The notes below the pieces were generated by a model. It did not search any database and was not told the DNA's origin. It was given only the letters and a program-made list of their open reading frames with translations. A stretch of DNA of 64,000 bases, from assembly GCA_035079385.1 (NCBI GenBank), contig JAVHKY010000054.1:8533501-8597500 (forward strand). The letters run 5' to 3'. Source of the stretch: Aspidiotus rigidus. Its lineage: Eukaryota > Arthropoda > Insecta > Hemiptera > Diaspididae. The translations under genes and the position numbers were made by a program. Below, piece after piece: positions 44,311 through 55,939 of the stretch (position 1 is the first letter of the stretch; the number at the start of each line of letters is the position of its first letter).

Positions 44311-45240
44311 AATAAGTATCATCTATCTACCGTTCTATACCTATTAAATTTATATACAATTGTTCTTTTAATTATGTTAGAATCCAGTGACAGGCTTCCT
44401 GTTATGATGGTAAGGGGTAGGTATGATACCGTCTTATAATTTCTCGCTATATATATTCCGATCAATTTTTCTGATTTTCTTTCTGTTTCCTTTAAGCATT
44501 AATCTTTCCGCAAATGTAGAGCTACAGAATTGAAAAAGGATTGAGATTACTCTATCTAGCATTATTTTTTGCGCTGTATTATCATAGCCCTTGATGTTTT
44601 TAAAAATTATATTAAACTAGCAAGTCCGGCGCGCCTCTTAGTTTTTTGTTTTTTCATTTTTATCTTATTCGAGAGCGCTATATAAACAGGAATAATTTTT
44701 AAAAATCTCGGTAAATTATCTAGATATTTCTACTTTGGATATTGAAAAAAAAAAAGTAGAAATTCTCCAGACAACTTTCTTTTGGCCCATAGTTCAATTC
44801 AATCTGCTTAGTTTTCTTTTCAAACTTTTCTTCTTTCTTAATTTCATTCAATTTTGCACTCTTTCATTCTTTACTTGTTCTTCCATACAACCTTTTTTTT
44901 TTTTTTTTCTTTCTTTATCGTTTCCTGAGTCTTCCAAATTGTTCTCTGCCTCAGTATCACACACTCTTCCATAATGTAACTCCTCCTATTTTCGAGTTGA
45001 TTTAGTTGAGACTTTGAAAATCCCTTCCTTCATTTACCTTAATTGGAAAAAAATTTCTCAAGGCCCTCAATTTATTCCTTCGAGTCCACCCACCTCAAAC
45101 TAACAGTTATTCTTGACATCGAGTCCTGATTTTTGTAATTCACTATTCTCTAGGGATTCTTCTGTTAAATCCTGATGATGTTAAGAGCATTTCCAGTTTT
45201 TTATGATGTCAACTACCTAACCTAAATTGAGGTTCAATAG
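44311..45240. other. No gene recognised; pyrimidine-rich tracts
   Basis: It contains the T/C-rich run 44889-44920. The open frame 44735-44974 is a product of this composition. Confidence 0.4.
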
Positions 45241-45660
45241 GAAACCTATTCCATAGGGGGAGGGATTTTTGAAAATTTTGGTGTCTCGCCATCATTTACC
45301 TAGAACGATGGTTGATATTTTTCCAAGTCCTTTTCCTGTCATATATATCTTGGAAGTTGAAATTCTTCCATGTTCCTCTCTTAAAAAATATAGCTTGGAA
45401 GTCGACAGTTTTTAAAGTTGTCCACTTGTCATAATTGCATAGGTCGATGTACAAAATGCGTTTTCAATTTCAACTCCTCTGATGGTTCAATTTTTTACAA
45501 GTTCCTCTCCTGTCATATATAGCTCAATTCCCAATATTAAAAATCTCTTCAAATCTGACTCCTTTGATATTGAAAATTTTTCCTATCCCTTATCTATCAT
45601 AATAGAGCTCAAATGTCTCAATTTTTGCGAGTCCCTCCTGCTATAGTTAGCTTAATTTTC
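45241..45660 (-). repeat. Dispersed GACTTGGAA-type minisatellite, antisense
   Basis: About six imperfect units of TTTTTCCAAGTCC, CTGTCATATATATCTTGGAA and GTTGAAATTCTTCC match the unit family in copies C, D and E. Boundaries are diffuse and the units are old. Confidence 0.6.
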
Positions 45661-45869
45661 AAAATTTTATCAAATCTAATTCCTCTTTTTGGAACCCCTC
45701 CAATTTTGAATTCAATTCTCAATATCAAAACCAATCCGTCCCATAGAAGAGGATGTGGGAATTCCTTATTCAACTTTATTAAACATGTGATTGTTTTCTA
45801 TTACAGCCTTCAATTGAACTTCTTTTGGTTGAATCCTAGAAATCTGATTGGAAGCTTCATTACAATCCT

Positions 45870-46385
45870 TACTATCTTATTATACAGATAATATGAGAAT
45901 CTATCACATTTTTTCCTGTTCTACTCTTCAAAATCAACATACTTCCTACAAAGTATTTTCTCAATTATCCTTTGAGCTGTGTAATCATTTCCAACACAGT
46001 TTCCAGCTCTCGCAACTACCTGTGTTAGTCAGTTCCATTTTCCAAATATTTCAGTTGCTTTTCTTCTTCTACTTCTTACAATGGAAGTGATTTTTGATTC
46101 AAAAAGTTGATATTGATAAGGGATCATCATATTTTGGTGACTACTATTTTCTATTTTGCCTATTAGCTCTCCTTCATTAGATACTTCCCATCATTATGTG
46201 GACATTTGGACGTCATTAGAACTTTTTGCCAAATTAATTATCCTTCAATTTGCGAAGTGCTAAATTGTATCGGATAAAATGAGGTACGAAGTGCAAAGAG
46301 AAGGTCGTTACCGTTATAATATTAGGCTTTAGCTATTTTTTAGCTTAATTGTATCGGGTAAATTAGGTATGTGATGGATTTCATC
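45870..46385. repeat. Diverged dispersed repeat, copy 1
   Basis: Landmarks: TATACAGATAATATGAGAAT, TTTTTTCCTGTTCTACTCTT, TCGCAACTACCTGTGTTA, TTGCTTTTCTTCTTCTACTT, AAAAAGTTGATATTGATAAG, GCTCTCCTTCATTAGATACT and, further right, GCTATTTTTTAGCTTAATTG. All of these recur in order at 46980-48000. Confidence 0.7.
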
Positions 46386-46979
46386 TGAAGCCTTCTTCTA
46401 GGGAACTGAGGTATGTTTTATGCGCTACTTTTATTCCATTCTTCAGGGTTTTCCGAAACTCTTCATACTTGTTGATATTATTTATGATAATATTCTTTTT
46501 CAACTTTCGTTGTGCCCTTTTCTTAGAATCGTACCCCCTACTTTTCCTGAATACATCCCTCTCAATTTCTCACATGATGTGTCTATAGTTGGAATTCTGA
46601 TTAGGTTTAAGCTCGCACTTTTCTACGCTATCTTTTATTTGATTCTCAGTTCACATCGGTTGCCCTCAATATGATCAAACTGATTGCGTGCCTAAAAACT
46701 GCACCCTTTCACCCAAAATTAAGGACCCCACCTTGTAACTACGTACTTACGACCATAAAAACTTTCATTATTTCTTAATCCTAGCTTAATTCTTGTATCA
46801 CTCACATAAAAAAACAACCCTGCAACAAACTTGGAATCATTAAAAGTTAACCTATCCTAAGTCTTCAGCGAACAGAAATTCCCACCATAAAGAGGTTATT
46901 TTCGCTCGATATAGAATTGGTCACTCTCAACTTGAACATTCTCATCTCCTCCTGGGTTTCCATGCTCTACCTTCATGTA

Positions 46980-47535
46980 AATCTTATTATGCAGATAATC
47001 TGACAATCTATCATCTTTTTTCCTGTCCTACTCTCCAAAGTCAACGTACTTCCCACAATATAATCTCAGTCTCATCCTCTGTCCCATGTAATCATTCCCA
47101 ACACGATTTCCAACTCCCGCAACTACCTATGGTACTTAATTACTCCAACTTATACATATCCATTTTCTTTCTCCTGCCTTAAAATTTGATTACCACCATC
47201 TGACTCAATTGCTACCTCTTCTTCCAATCATCTTCCCTATCCTCACGTTCTTTTCGTTTGTTTCTCACTCCACTCCAGTTATTCTTATTTTCAGAATACA
47301 CCATAATACCATTTTACAAATATTTTAATCGCTTTTCTTCTTCTACTTCTTACAATTGAAGTGATTTTTATTCAAAAAGTTGACACTGATAAGGGATTCT
47401 CATATTTTTATGACTACCATTTTCTATTTTACCTGTTGGCTCTCCTTCATTAGATACTTATATTATCATTATAATTATATGGACATTGTGACATCATTAA
47501 AACTTTTTGTCGAATTCATTTTTCTTGTCTCGCGT
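46980..47535. repeat. Diverged dispersed repeat, copy 2
   Basis: It has the same landmarks as copy 1, with about 160 additional bases in the middle (47105-47290). Substitutions are frequent, so the copies are old. A third partial piece (TTTTCTATTTTGCCTGTTA at about 47850, then GCTATTTTTTAGCTAAATTG at about 47962) follows. Confidence 0.65.
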
Positions 47536-48067
47536 CCAAGAAAGTTAGCTACCTTTTATCGAGACTTTGGACATCTAACCTTAGGTGAGGTTGTTTAAAG
47601 CGGCGAGGTAATCGATGTAAGGTTGAATCGTTGTTACGTTTTATTTTGCTAGGCAATTCATTTTTTGTTTTTTTTTTTTCTTTCTCCAAATTTGCTACGT
47701 AATTCATTTTACTCTTATAAATAATAATACAATCTTGTCACAGTATGATAATTGACGTCGGATGCGATAACAGGAAAATGGAGAACTTTTACACGCACGT
47801 TTGTGATAATGAATCGTTGCACTTAAATAACCAATAATAATTAATTTTCTATTTTCTATTTTGCCTGTTAACCTTCAGTCGCTGTGACGTCATTAGAATT
47901 TCACGAATATTTTTTCTTATAATTTGCTAGGCAATTCGTATAGTAATAGAATACACGCGTTAGCTATTTTTTAGCTAAATTGTATCGGGCAAATCAGGAA
48001 TGAGAGGCAAAGGGTCATTTAGCTTTTTAGTATATTAGATTTGGTTAAAGCTTTCATGCTTCTGTCT

Positions 48068-48175
48068 TCAAGATAGGTCCAGATGTTTGTTAAACCGTAG
48101 TTGTGGGTCTACCATCACACCTAAGTATTTAATGTCCGTTCTACACCCGACTTCTACATTATTTATTTCAAGGGT
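48068..48175 (-). pseudogene. LINE reverse transcriptase fragment (R1/I-type)
   Basis: The minus-strand reading EINNVEVGCRTDIKYLGVMV is followed by DPQLRFNKHL and then a stop. The KYLGVxxDxxLxFxxH pattern is the conserved segment just after the catalytic palm of many LINE reverse transcriptases. Only about 36 codons survive and both ends are ragged. It might come from the same LINE family as 43876-44301, but nothing joins them. Confidence 0.75.
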
Positions 48176-50417
48176 CTATTTCAACAAAAAATTTTTGTCG
48201 TGTTGGGAGGCAAACGCTATGCGACCCTCAATAGCGTAAAAGGCTTAGTAAGGGCTACAGGTCGAATGGTCTAAGTGGCACACGTTTCTGGTTGTAAGCA
48301 CTTTGATCGTTTGCCCTTTTGTTCGATCACTAGGACTTTCAATCGTTCACTCATTAGATCGTTTTAGAATTAGTATCCAAAAAAATATGTAGTTTGTTTA
48401 TCAATAGACTGATGTTGGCTGCTTCCTCAATTCATTTACCTTTGAGTCGCTGAATGATTTTGAAATGAGCTGCTGGCAAACCGATACACGTTCAAACACG
48501 ACTGTTTCTGCTAAGCTGTTTATTGACCTCAGCTCATCAGCTCTTGTTATGTGTATAGTCGAAGGAAAGAAAGAATACCATTTCTACCGCCCTCCTGTGA
48601 TTCATGTGCCTTACGACTATCTTGTTCCTTGAAATTTTTATCATAATTGAGAGAACAAGCGTATGAAGTTTTATGATCATAATAACGAGGTATGCACTTG
48701 TGTGTGTGTGTACATATGCGAGTCGTGACTATAGCGAAAGAGAATATCGTTTGAATTTCAAGGACCATCTGACGCGAATGAATTACTATATGCAAGTTCA
48801 GTACAAGGGCCATAGGGAATTCAAAAAGAAAATATCATTTTACCGAGAATTGAGTCAAATTTTCGATTGAATTACCCGACTAAAGAACGTATAGTTGAAA
48901 AGTTTTGTCAGTCAAACAATTTCATATTCCAGTTTAGAAAGTACTGGCGAAAATAATTTCAAGAGCAAAGTGAAGCCTTTTTTTTTTTTTTTTTTTCGAA
49001 ACGAATACGAGAAGAAAAGTAAAGAAAGAGCACGAGGGACTCACTCCAGAATGTACATAGTTGAAGTGTTACCAGGCTGCGGTGAAGACCGAAGAGTGTA
49101 GTAGTAATACAGACTAAACACTGGCTGCCCTACAACGGAGAGGTGAGGTGTGTATAATATATATACACACACACACTCACACGGGTATGTGCAGCGCCAA
49201 CAGCGCCTATAGTGCCGTACACACGCTACCCGACGTTAATCGGACGGAGATGGAATGAAAATCGGAAAGAAAGAGAACGACGTGAACAACGAACGCAGAT
49301 GGCATGGTGGGCGTGCCGGTTCGTAGAGTGAATGTTGTACGGGGAATCGGCTGTTGGGGGGAGCAAGCGCGGCCTGTTACGAAGAAGAATGTGTTGGAGT
49401 GTAATAATGCAGCGAGAGAAAGAGAAAGAAAAGAATAGGGAATGGAGCAGGACGGGGTCATCTTTGTGGACGCCGGGTGATTAACGTACTCTATACGTAA
49501 AACGTAACGTTTCATGAACGATACACTACTGTATTTTATTCCTACACACAGTACGTATAATTGTGTTCCTGAAATAGTCACGTGAATTGTTTGTTTAGAA
49601 AAAACTACGCCAGTTCGGGAAAAAATCGCTTAGCTAGAGCTCGTAGATGGAGCGCGTTTTGTAGTCGAGGGAGTCTCGGGACGTTTGTCGTAATACTGTT
49701 TGGAAATTCAAGTCATATTATTTGTTTCAAACTTTTCAAGAGAAGGGTATTCTCAATGGGAGGAAGAATCTCCCCAAAAATGAAAAACAAATAATCACGC
49801 ACAACTGAAATTGAACAAAAATTCAAGCAGCTTTGGGCAATTCCCATCGGGGGATGGTGGGTGACCGGACTTTTTTGAAGAAAAAATTATTGAGACAGAT
49901 CGACCCTGTACACAGAATATGCAAAAATCTGTGCAAAAAATGAGGCTGAAGAGTGTTCCAGGGTCTGTCCTTTGATTTCTGTTTTCATCAACATATAATT
50001 CAACTCGTGTGAATTACCCCTTCTTCGCTCTCTATCCAGAGGCAAATAAATTGCCTGCGTACGCACGTTAGGCAAATGTAATTACTTATAATTGCATGTT
50101 GTGTTACACTGGAACCCTTCTGCGAGCTACTCTAGGTGTCATTTAACACCTTCCCCATTAGTCCTTTAAAGTCTGTTCAGTGAGAGTTTGCGAAAATGAC
50201 CTCACGTTTTTTGCGCGTTGCCCTCGGTTGCGTGTGTATGCGTAAGAACCGTCCGCACTCTACCGGTCACCACAACACCCGCACAGGCACAGCCGTCATT
50301 TTTTCAAACTTTCGCTGGGCAGACTTTAAGTGATTGTTGTAGATTTGGTATTGTATGGCTATCATATGAATAACAATAAAAGATTTATGTATTGAAAATT
50401 TGAATATTTTTGATGTA
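48176..50417. other. No gene confirmed; GC-richer patch at 49.1-49.7 kb
   Basis: It contains a T-run (48979-48997), TATA/CA-type dinucleotide repeats (49152-49182) and a GC-richer, CpG-bearing patch (about 49190-49700). The 124-codon minus-strand open frame there (49207-49581) has no recognised domain. The patch could be a promoter or first exon, but I see no direct proof. Confidence 0.4.
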
Positions 50418-50419
50418 TA

Positions 50420-50980
50420 CCGGGTGGGGCAAAAAGATATTACCATTTAAATGGGAGTTTGAACTAAATTCACTCCAACTCAAAAAAGCGAAAGGTTAGA
50501 TGCACACATTAAATCTACGAAATTTGTATCTCAATTTTATCTGCAATTTGCGCCCTTACTTAACTTTCTACGACATTTCTGAGCCGAGTTATGGACCAAA
50601 ATGTGCCAAAAATTGGTCAATTTACCATAATTCTCAAAAATTGAAAATTGTTCAAACTTTCATATTTTATTCGATTTCGAAGTGAAATTTAACGCTGATT
50701 CCGAAAAAAATACCTAAATAACCCTATGAAGCTTGGAAGTGGGGATTTTTCAATTTCTTATTTTGGAAATCTTGGCAAATTGGTCAATTTTTATCACATT
50801 TTGGTCCATAACTCGACTCAGAAAAGTCGTACAAACTTCAGATATGGCTCAAATTGAAGATGAAATTGAGATACAAAATTCGTACATTTAAACTATACGT
50901 CTAACGTTTTGCGTTTTCGCGCTACGACAGATTTAGCGCAAACTCCCATTTAACTGGTAACATCTTTCTGCCCCACCCGG
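50420..50980. mobile_element. 561-bp TA-flanked palindromic MITE
   Basis: The ends are CCGGGTGGGGCAAAAAGATA and, inverted, CCGGGTGGGGCAGAAAGATG. TA is on both sides (50418-50419, 50981-50982). Arms extend about 230 bases inward (for example AAATGGGAGTTTG / CAAACTCCCATTT, and GTTATGGACCAAAATGTG / CACATTTTGGTCCATAAC). The centre is near 50700. TA duplication suggests a Tc1/mariner-type MITE. Transcripts would fold into long double-stranded RNA. Confidence 0.85.
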
Positions 50981-50982
50981 TA

Positions 50983-53737
50983 TGATAAATATATTACTTA
51001 TGTATTAATATTGAACCCAAATATAATTACAATGGAAAATATTGATACTAAAATTAATGAAAAAATTTATTCAACGCGCTTAATTGGTGAATCTGAGAGA
51101 GCTGCACGAAAGACGCGGAGAAAAACCAATAAAGAAGATTGTCAGACTTGACGCAATTTGTTTGGCAAAGCTGAAACCCTTATAACAAGCACTATGTTGT
51201 TCGGAGGGTCGGCTGATGTATTTATCGCGTATTTCATCTATTTATCAATCGGGTTTTCATTTATTATAGGAATGTGACTCTTGTTACGTGTTTCAGTCAA
51301 ATATAAATCCTACACCAAGTACAGATTGAATCGCGGATCATGAATTGTTTATTGCAAATCGGCAATACGTGATCCACTTTGGCAGTATTTGTTTCTTCAA
51401 TGTATGATCCGCGGTCATTTATATCATTTTCCAACTCATAAACTGCAAAAATAAGCTTGCAGTGTTTCTTATTCAACTTTCAACAAATTAACATATTTGC
51501 TCTGTGAATTCACAAAGACCCATTTGTGATCCATAATCCACGATTTGGCTCGCTTAAGACCACTATCAATCCAGAAACTGCAATAAGCTTCAAAATCAAT
51601 GAAGGATCTGTACAATTTCGGCTGTTCATAATCACCCTTGTAATTCACCAAGAATATTCCAGCATACACACTCTGAATTGACCTTTGTCGCATTTCTATG
51701 AATCTCTATTTAAAAACTGCCCAGTTACTCAAATTATCATCACACACTTACTCGTTGACTCCCTAACAATTATTTTTGTACCAGAGTGCATTGACATTAT
51801 GTTCAGGTACTAAAAAAGTAACAAAAACGTGATTTTAATATGGTTGGCCTTTGCAACGCGGGCCTACCCTAGAAAGAAAAACATTTCGATAACATGTCAC
51901 AGTTCTAAAAATTGACGGTAAAATACTTCTCGAAATCAACAATCAGGGTTGATTGGCGGAGTCCATTATTGCATGTATCCTGATAGTATCTAGCTAGATC
52001 AAGGAGTAATTGTTGAACAATAACAGGCCAAACATTCTTTGTTCTTGACTGCTTCTATTCGCCTGAACTTTGATACCAATGGGGTCGCGAGGAGGTTTCA
52101 CATCTCAAGACAAATACTCTGTGCATTATGTTTCTCTATTATTGTAATTCTTGGATGAGTTATTTTTCTGAAATGTTTGAATGTCGATTTTGACTGTATT
52201 GTTTGAAAATTTGGTTCCTTCATAATCAATATTCAACATAATAATTCCTCAGAGCGGTTGTCTGATTAGATTATTGTAGGCCTGTCTATTCATATTTTGA
52301 GCCTTTGGCAATTTAGACTGGGCAGCGATTTTATTTACTTTTTTTTTAAGGAACTAATTTTACACTTTAAGGCATAGATTCTAAACAGAATTTGGGTACA
52401 ACAGCGCTAGCGTCACGCTACAAGCGGGGGAAGTTTGAAAACGGGAACTAAGAAAAATGAAAAGATTGAAATAACACTTGAATGAAGTAGATTTGGCTTC
52501 CTGAAATCCCATTGAAGATGTTGATAAATAAAAGTTCTACAAAGTAGATGAGATGACAAAACCTTCATTCAAGAGTTTTTCCAAGTTTTTCATTTTTCTC
52601 TCATATATTGCCATAGTTTTGCTCCTGTTTTCAAATTCGGCCGTGAACTAACCATGCGCGCAATTAACGACCCTGGCGGATGAATTGCCCGAAAATATTC
52701 TCAACTCTTTTGTTCCTTCATCAAATTCTCCAGTCTCCTCATCAAACGATACTAGCGATCCTATAATTTGCCCGGTCTGAATATACCTTTTCCCTAGTGT
52801 CATCACAATTTTGATGTCAATGAGTGAAAGTAATCAAAAGTACCCACTTAGGGGTTTGATAGTCATTTAATGCTGCAATAAGTGGTCGAACCATGTTGTA
52901 GATTCCCAGAAAAATACACAAGAAACGTTTTGATTAAGTATATCTGCCGTACAAAGTTAAATTGACGTACATCCAAATCGACGATCAGGCAAACTGTACC
53001 TTTTGGACGATTGGTGTGAGTGTGTGAATCCTGATAACACACTACTATTTGGAGTGTGCATATTGTAGGTGCGCTAGCGTCGCCCATGTAAAATTATATC
53101 TATGTATAATTATGAAAAAGTACTGATAAGGAAAGGGTGATCATATACAATTCGTGTATACAGTTTTTCAGTTTTTCTTAAATTTCTCAATAATACTGAA
53201 TTTAAAGAAAAAGCGCAAAGAACAAAGTTTAATGAGCATAAAATTCTCTTTCAGGAAAATATATTTTTAGGAAATTTTGCGAAACTGAAAAATCTTTTTT
53301 GTTGTTGTTGTTGCTTGCGCAGTCCGAATTACTTCATCGATGGAAAACAGGGAAAAATCAAATCTAGGAAATTTAAGGTTTGTTTCACGTAGGATGAACA
53401 CTCTACTCTGAATTGTGTTGAAATGAATGTTGACGTATATCCAAAACCACGATCCAAAAACGCTAATATTGGAAGAAGGGATGCTTGTATCGGAAAACTG
53501 GTGTGATAATTGGATTTCTTATTGAAAAATCGTTCTAGTAACACATATTTACATCTTAATTAGCCGCAATAATCTTATTTTAAGAAAATGTAACTTCTTC
53601 CCGATCGTCAATTTGGATATACGTCAGTCCAACTTTGTACGGCAGATATTACTGTAATTGATATCCAAGAATAAGGAATGAATAAGAAATCGGAAGGTTT
53701 ATTTCATAATCTGGAGCTCTGCTCCTTTGTTTCCTTA
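50983..53737. other. No gene recognised
   Basis: AT-rich sequence. A small inverted repeat CGCGGATCATGAATTG / CAATGTATGATCCGCGG spans 51333-51413. The open frame 51469-51693 (minus) reads more like protein than most here but matches no family I know. GTTGTT repeats are at 53300. Confidence 0.4.
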
Positions 53738-53948
53738 ATCATTTCCAGAGGTTGAAAGCATTGAAATAAAACTTTAGCTTTTGACTTTAGCTTTCTAGTT
53801 TAACCTAAGAAACTGTTGGGCTTTTCGCTTCCCAACAAAAAATATTGTTTGAGTTTTGACTTTTGGCTCTGTCTCGTCAAAATTCTCCGGTTTTCGGCTT
53901 GAAACTTTTAGCTTTCAACTTTTCCAGAGGGAAAAAAAACGAATGATA

Positions 53949-54425
53949 GGGTGCGTCCACGGTTTGTGACAGTCTACAGTTTGTGACACCTTGGTCACTA
54001 AATCTGTGATAACTTAGTTCTAGTGAAAGATTGAGACGTCCTGATTTTTCTGTGGCTACTGCTGAATGGCTACCAAGTCTGTGTAAAATATCGTATCATT
54101 TGGTTCAGTCTTGATGCCAAAAAAAAAATAATTCAAAAAAATGTGGGTGTCACAAACTGTAGACTGTCACAAACTGTATAATCCCATATAAACGCATGTG
54201 AACTGATAACAGAGTCACAAACCGTGACAACGCATTTTCAATTTTCAAAGTTGATTTCCGAAATTCTGGATGAAAATTAGAACTTTTTATTGCGCTACTA
54301 CATAAGAATATACACCAAAGATACAGAAAATAAGAGAACGTAAGATCCCCAATTCTTTCCTGAATTTTAAAAATTAATTCCAACAAAGCAAGTCGCTTAA
54401 AGTGTCACAAACCGTGGACGCACCC
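53949..54425. mobile_element. 477-bp TA-flanked MITE nested in the hAT-type element
   Basis: The ends are GGGTGCGTCCACGGTTTGTG and the inverted CACAAACCGTGGACGCACCC, with TA on both sides (53947-53948 and 54426-54427). Inside, GTCACAAACTGTAGACTG and related sequence recur near both ends (53971, 54148-54180, 54214), giving subterminal inverted repeats. It has no coding sequence. Confidence 0.85.
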
Positions 54426-54608
54426 TACGTTGAACATGAAAAGAGAATGGGGGAAAAAAGCAGAAGACAAAAAGAAAGTGAAAGAAAAAGCTGAAAGAAA
54501 GAGCTAAATTAATAAAACTTTTAACTTTTTGTCTCCTATCAAACAAATGTTTTCAACTTTTGACTTTTTGTTTGTAGGGTCAAAATTCTCCGTCTTTTGG
54601 CTTGAAAC

Positions 54609-55089
54609 CAAAGTCATATAGAAAAACCAAGTTAGTTCACGACGCATTTAACCAACGTTATTCTTTACACATGAAGTTAATGGATCGCGGTAGGCGCGCA
54701 TGGTGCATAGATGTCCAGTTTTCACACAGCGCATATGGACGATTTTCAAATTTTATTGATTTACTCGAAAAATATTGATTTTTACGCAAAGTTGAAGAGA
54801 AGTAAACTTAATCCTCTTGTAATTTTCTATCGATTGATGTGAAGAAAAAAATTTTATCACAAAAAAATTTGAAACCACCCACGTCTGATAGGAAATTACA
54901 AGAGGAATAATTTTTGTTCTCTTCAATTTTTATGAAAGTTTATAGTTTTGGAAATAACGGGAAAAATTAAACATCAGCCCATAAGAGCCTATAGTGAAGT
55001 AGGACATCAGTAATATGCTAACGCTGTTGCACAGCGGAAGACCTGTGAACGTAGTGCGTGAACTAACTTGGTTTTTCTATATGACTTTA
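54609..55089. mobile_element. 481-bp hAT-type MITE nested in the hAT-type element
   Basis: A perfect 8-bp duplication CTTGAAAC (54601-54608, 55090-55097) surrounds inverted ends: AAAGTCATATAGAAAAACCA at the left, with the same sequence inverted at the right. The arms continue AAGTTAGTTCACG / CGTGAACTAACTT. Removing it restores GGCTTGAAACTTTCATCTAG, which matches the related intact phrase GGCTTGAAACTTTTAGC at 53897. The centre holds a second palindrome (CCTCTTGTAATTTTCTATC / GATAGGAAATTACAAGAGG). Confidence 0.88.
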
Positions 55090-55177
55090 CTTGAAACTTT
55101 CATCTAGCTTTCAACCTCTGTTCATTTCTTGTTCTAAATATCAATTTGAACTGGGAATCCGTTAGGATCGCTGTGAT

Positions 55178-55931
55178 CAGGGATGGAAAGCCAATCGTCA
55201 TTGGCTTAGAACTGGCTTTTAGCTTTAAAATATAAGCGATCATTTTGCGCCACGGATGAGCTTCTGACGTTTGGCTTTTGGCTGAAGTTAAGCAATTTGA
55301 GCCAATGTATTGGTGATTGACTCAACTTCGGTCAATGAAAAACTTTGCCACCTTTCCTTATCATTTCAAAATTTGATGTGGGTTCATCATGATTTATGAT
55401 TTGAAAGAGAAGCGTTTGACATTAATTGTGGCTCAACGCGACAAAACCCACCAGTCTGTCCGAGCGGTTTATCACGTGACATGTGTTTAAAGCTAAAAAT
55501 CGTAATATCTAGCGTTTAAGCACGGTTCAAGTGGAAGGATTTTCTTGACATTCTAGAATGTCTAAATTTTACGAAAATCCGTGCACTCAGACGCTAGATA
55601 TCACGATTTTTAACTTTAAACACATGTCACGTGATGAACCGCTCGGACAGATTGGTGGGTTTTGTCGCGTTGGGCCACGATTTATCAAGATGCCAGCCAC
55701 CGGTTAATGGTTACCGGCTGCTTCACGGCTTCCCGCTTTAAACTTTTATTCTTGTTGTGCGCAAGCTTAAGCGCTTTTATTTTAAGCCAATGAAATTGGC
55801 TTTCGGCTGATATTTGGCTTTAAGCTAATGACAAAAAAAACGATTGACTGAATTTTGGCTTAACAAAAAACGGCAAAACATTGACGTAAAACTTAACTTA
55901 AGCCATTAATGGCTTAAGCTTTCCATCCCTG
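55178..55931. mobile_element. 754-bp hAT-type non-autonomous element
   Basis: Ends CAGGGATGGAAAGC and inverted GCTTTCCATCCCTG are flanked by a perfect 8-bp duplication GCTGTGAT (55170-55177, 55932-55939). The interior is rich in TTTGGCTTTTGGCTG-like phrases. It holds a nested palindrome (55428-55678). No transposase. Confidence 0.92.
55428..55678. mobile_element. 251-bp palindromic element nested in the hAT-type element
   Basis: GTGGCTCAACGCGACAAAAC is mirrored by GTTTTGTCGCGTTGGGCCAC, with arms of about 85 bases (TCACGTGACATGTGTTTAAA / TTTAAACACATGTCACGTGA) and a loop that includes CATTCTAGAATG. Target duplication not found. Confidence 0.8.
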
Positions 55932-55939
55932 GCTGTGAT

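Larger units (their letters stand above)
53746..55120. mobile_element. hAT-type element with two nested elements
   Basis: The ends are CAGAGGTTGAAAGC and inverted GCTTTCAACCTCTG. The outer octamers are ATCATTTC (53738-53745) and TTCATTTC (55121-55128), 7/8 identical. Its own sequence is only about 410 bp (53746-53946, 54428-54608, 55090-55120), rich in CTTTTGGCTTGAAAC and TCAAAATTCTCCG phrases. No transposase is present. It is a sister of the element at 55178-55931, as ends (CAGNGNTGGAAAGC) and interior vocabulary match. Confidence 0.75.

Noticed and set aside
49207..49581. 124-codon minus-strand frame
   Set aside because: It is Ser/Thr/Leu-rich with no domain and lies in a GC-richer patch where stop codons are rarer. 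Not supported as a gene.
51469..51693. 74-codon minus-strand frame that reads somewhat like a protein
   Set aside because: No family recognised, no neighbouring exon or splice evidence, and length is within chance for this many frames.
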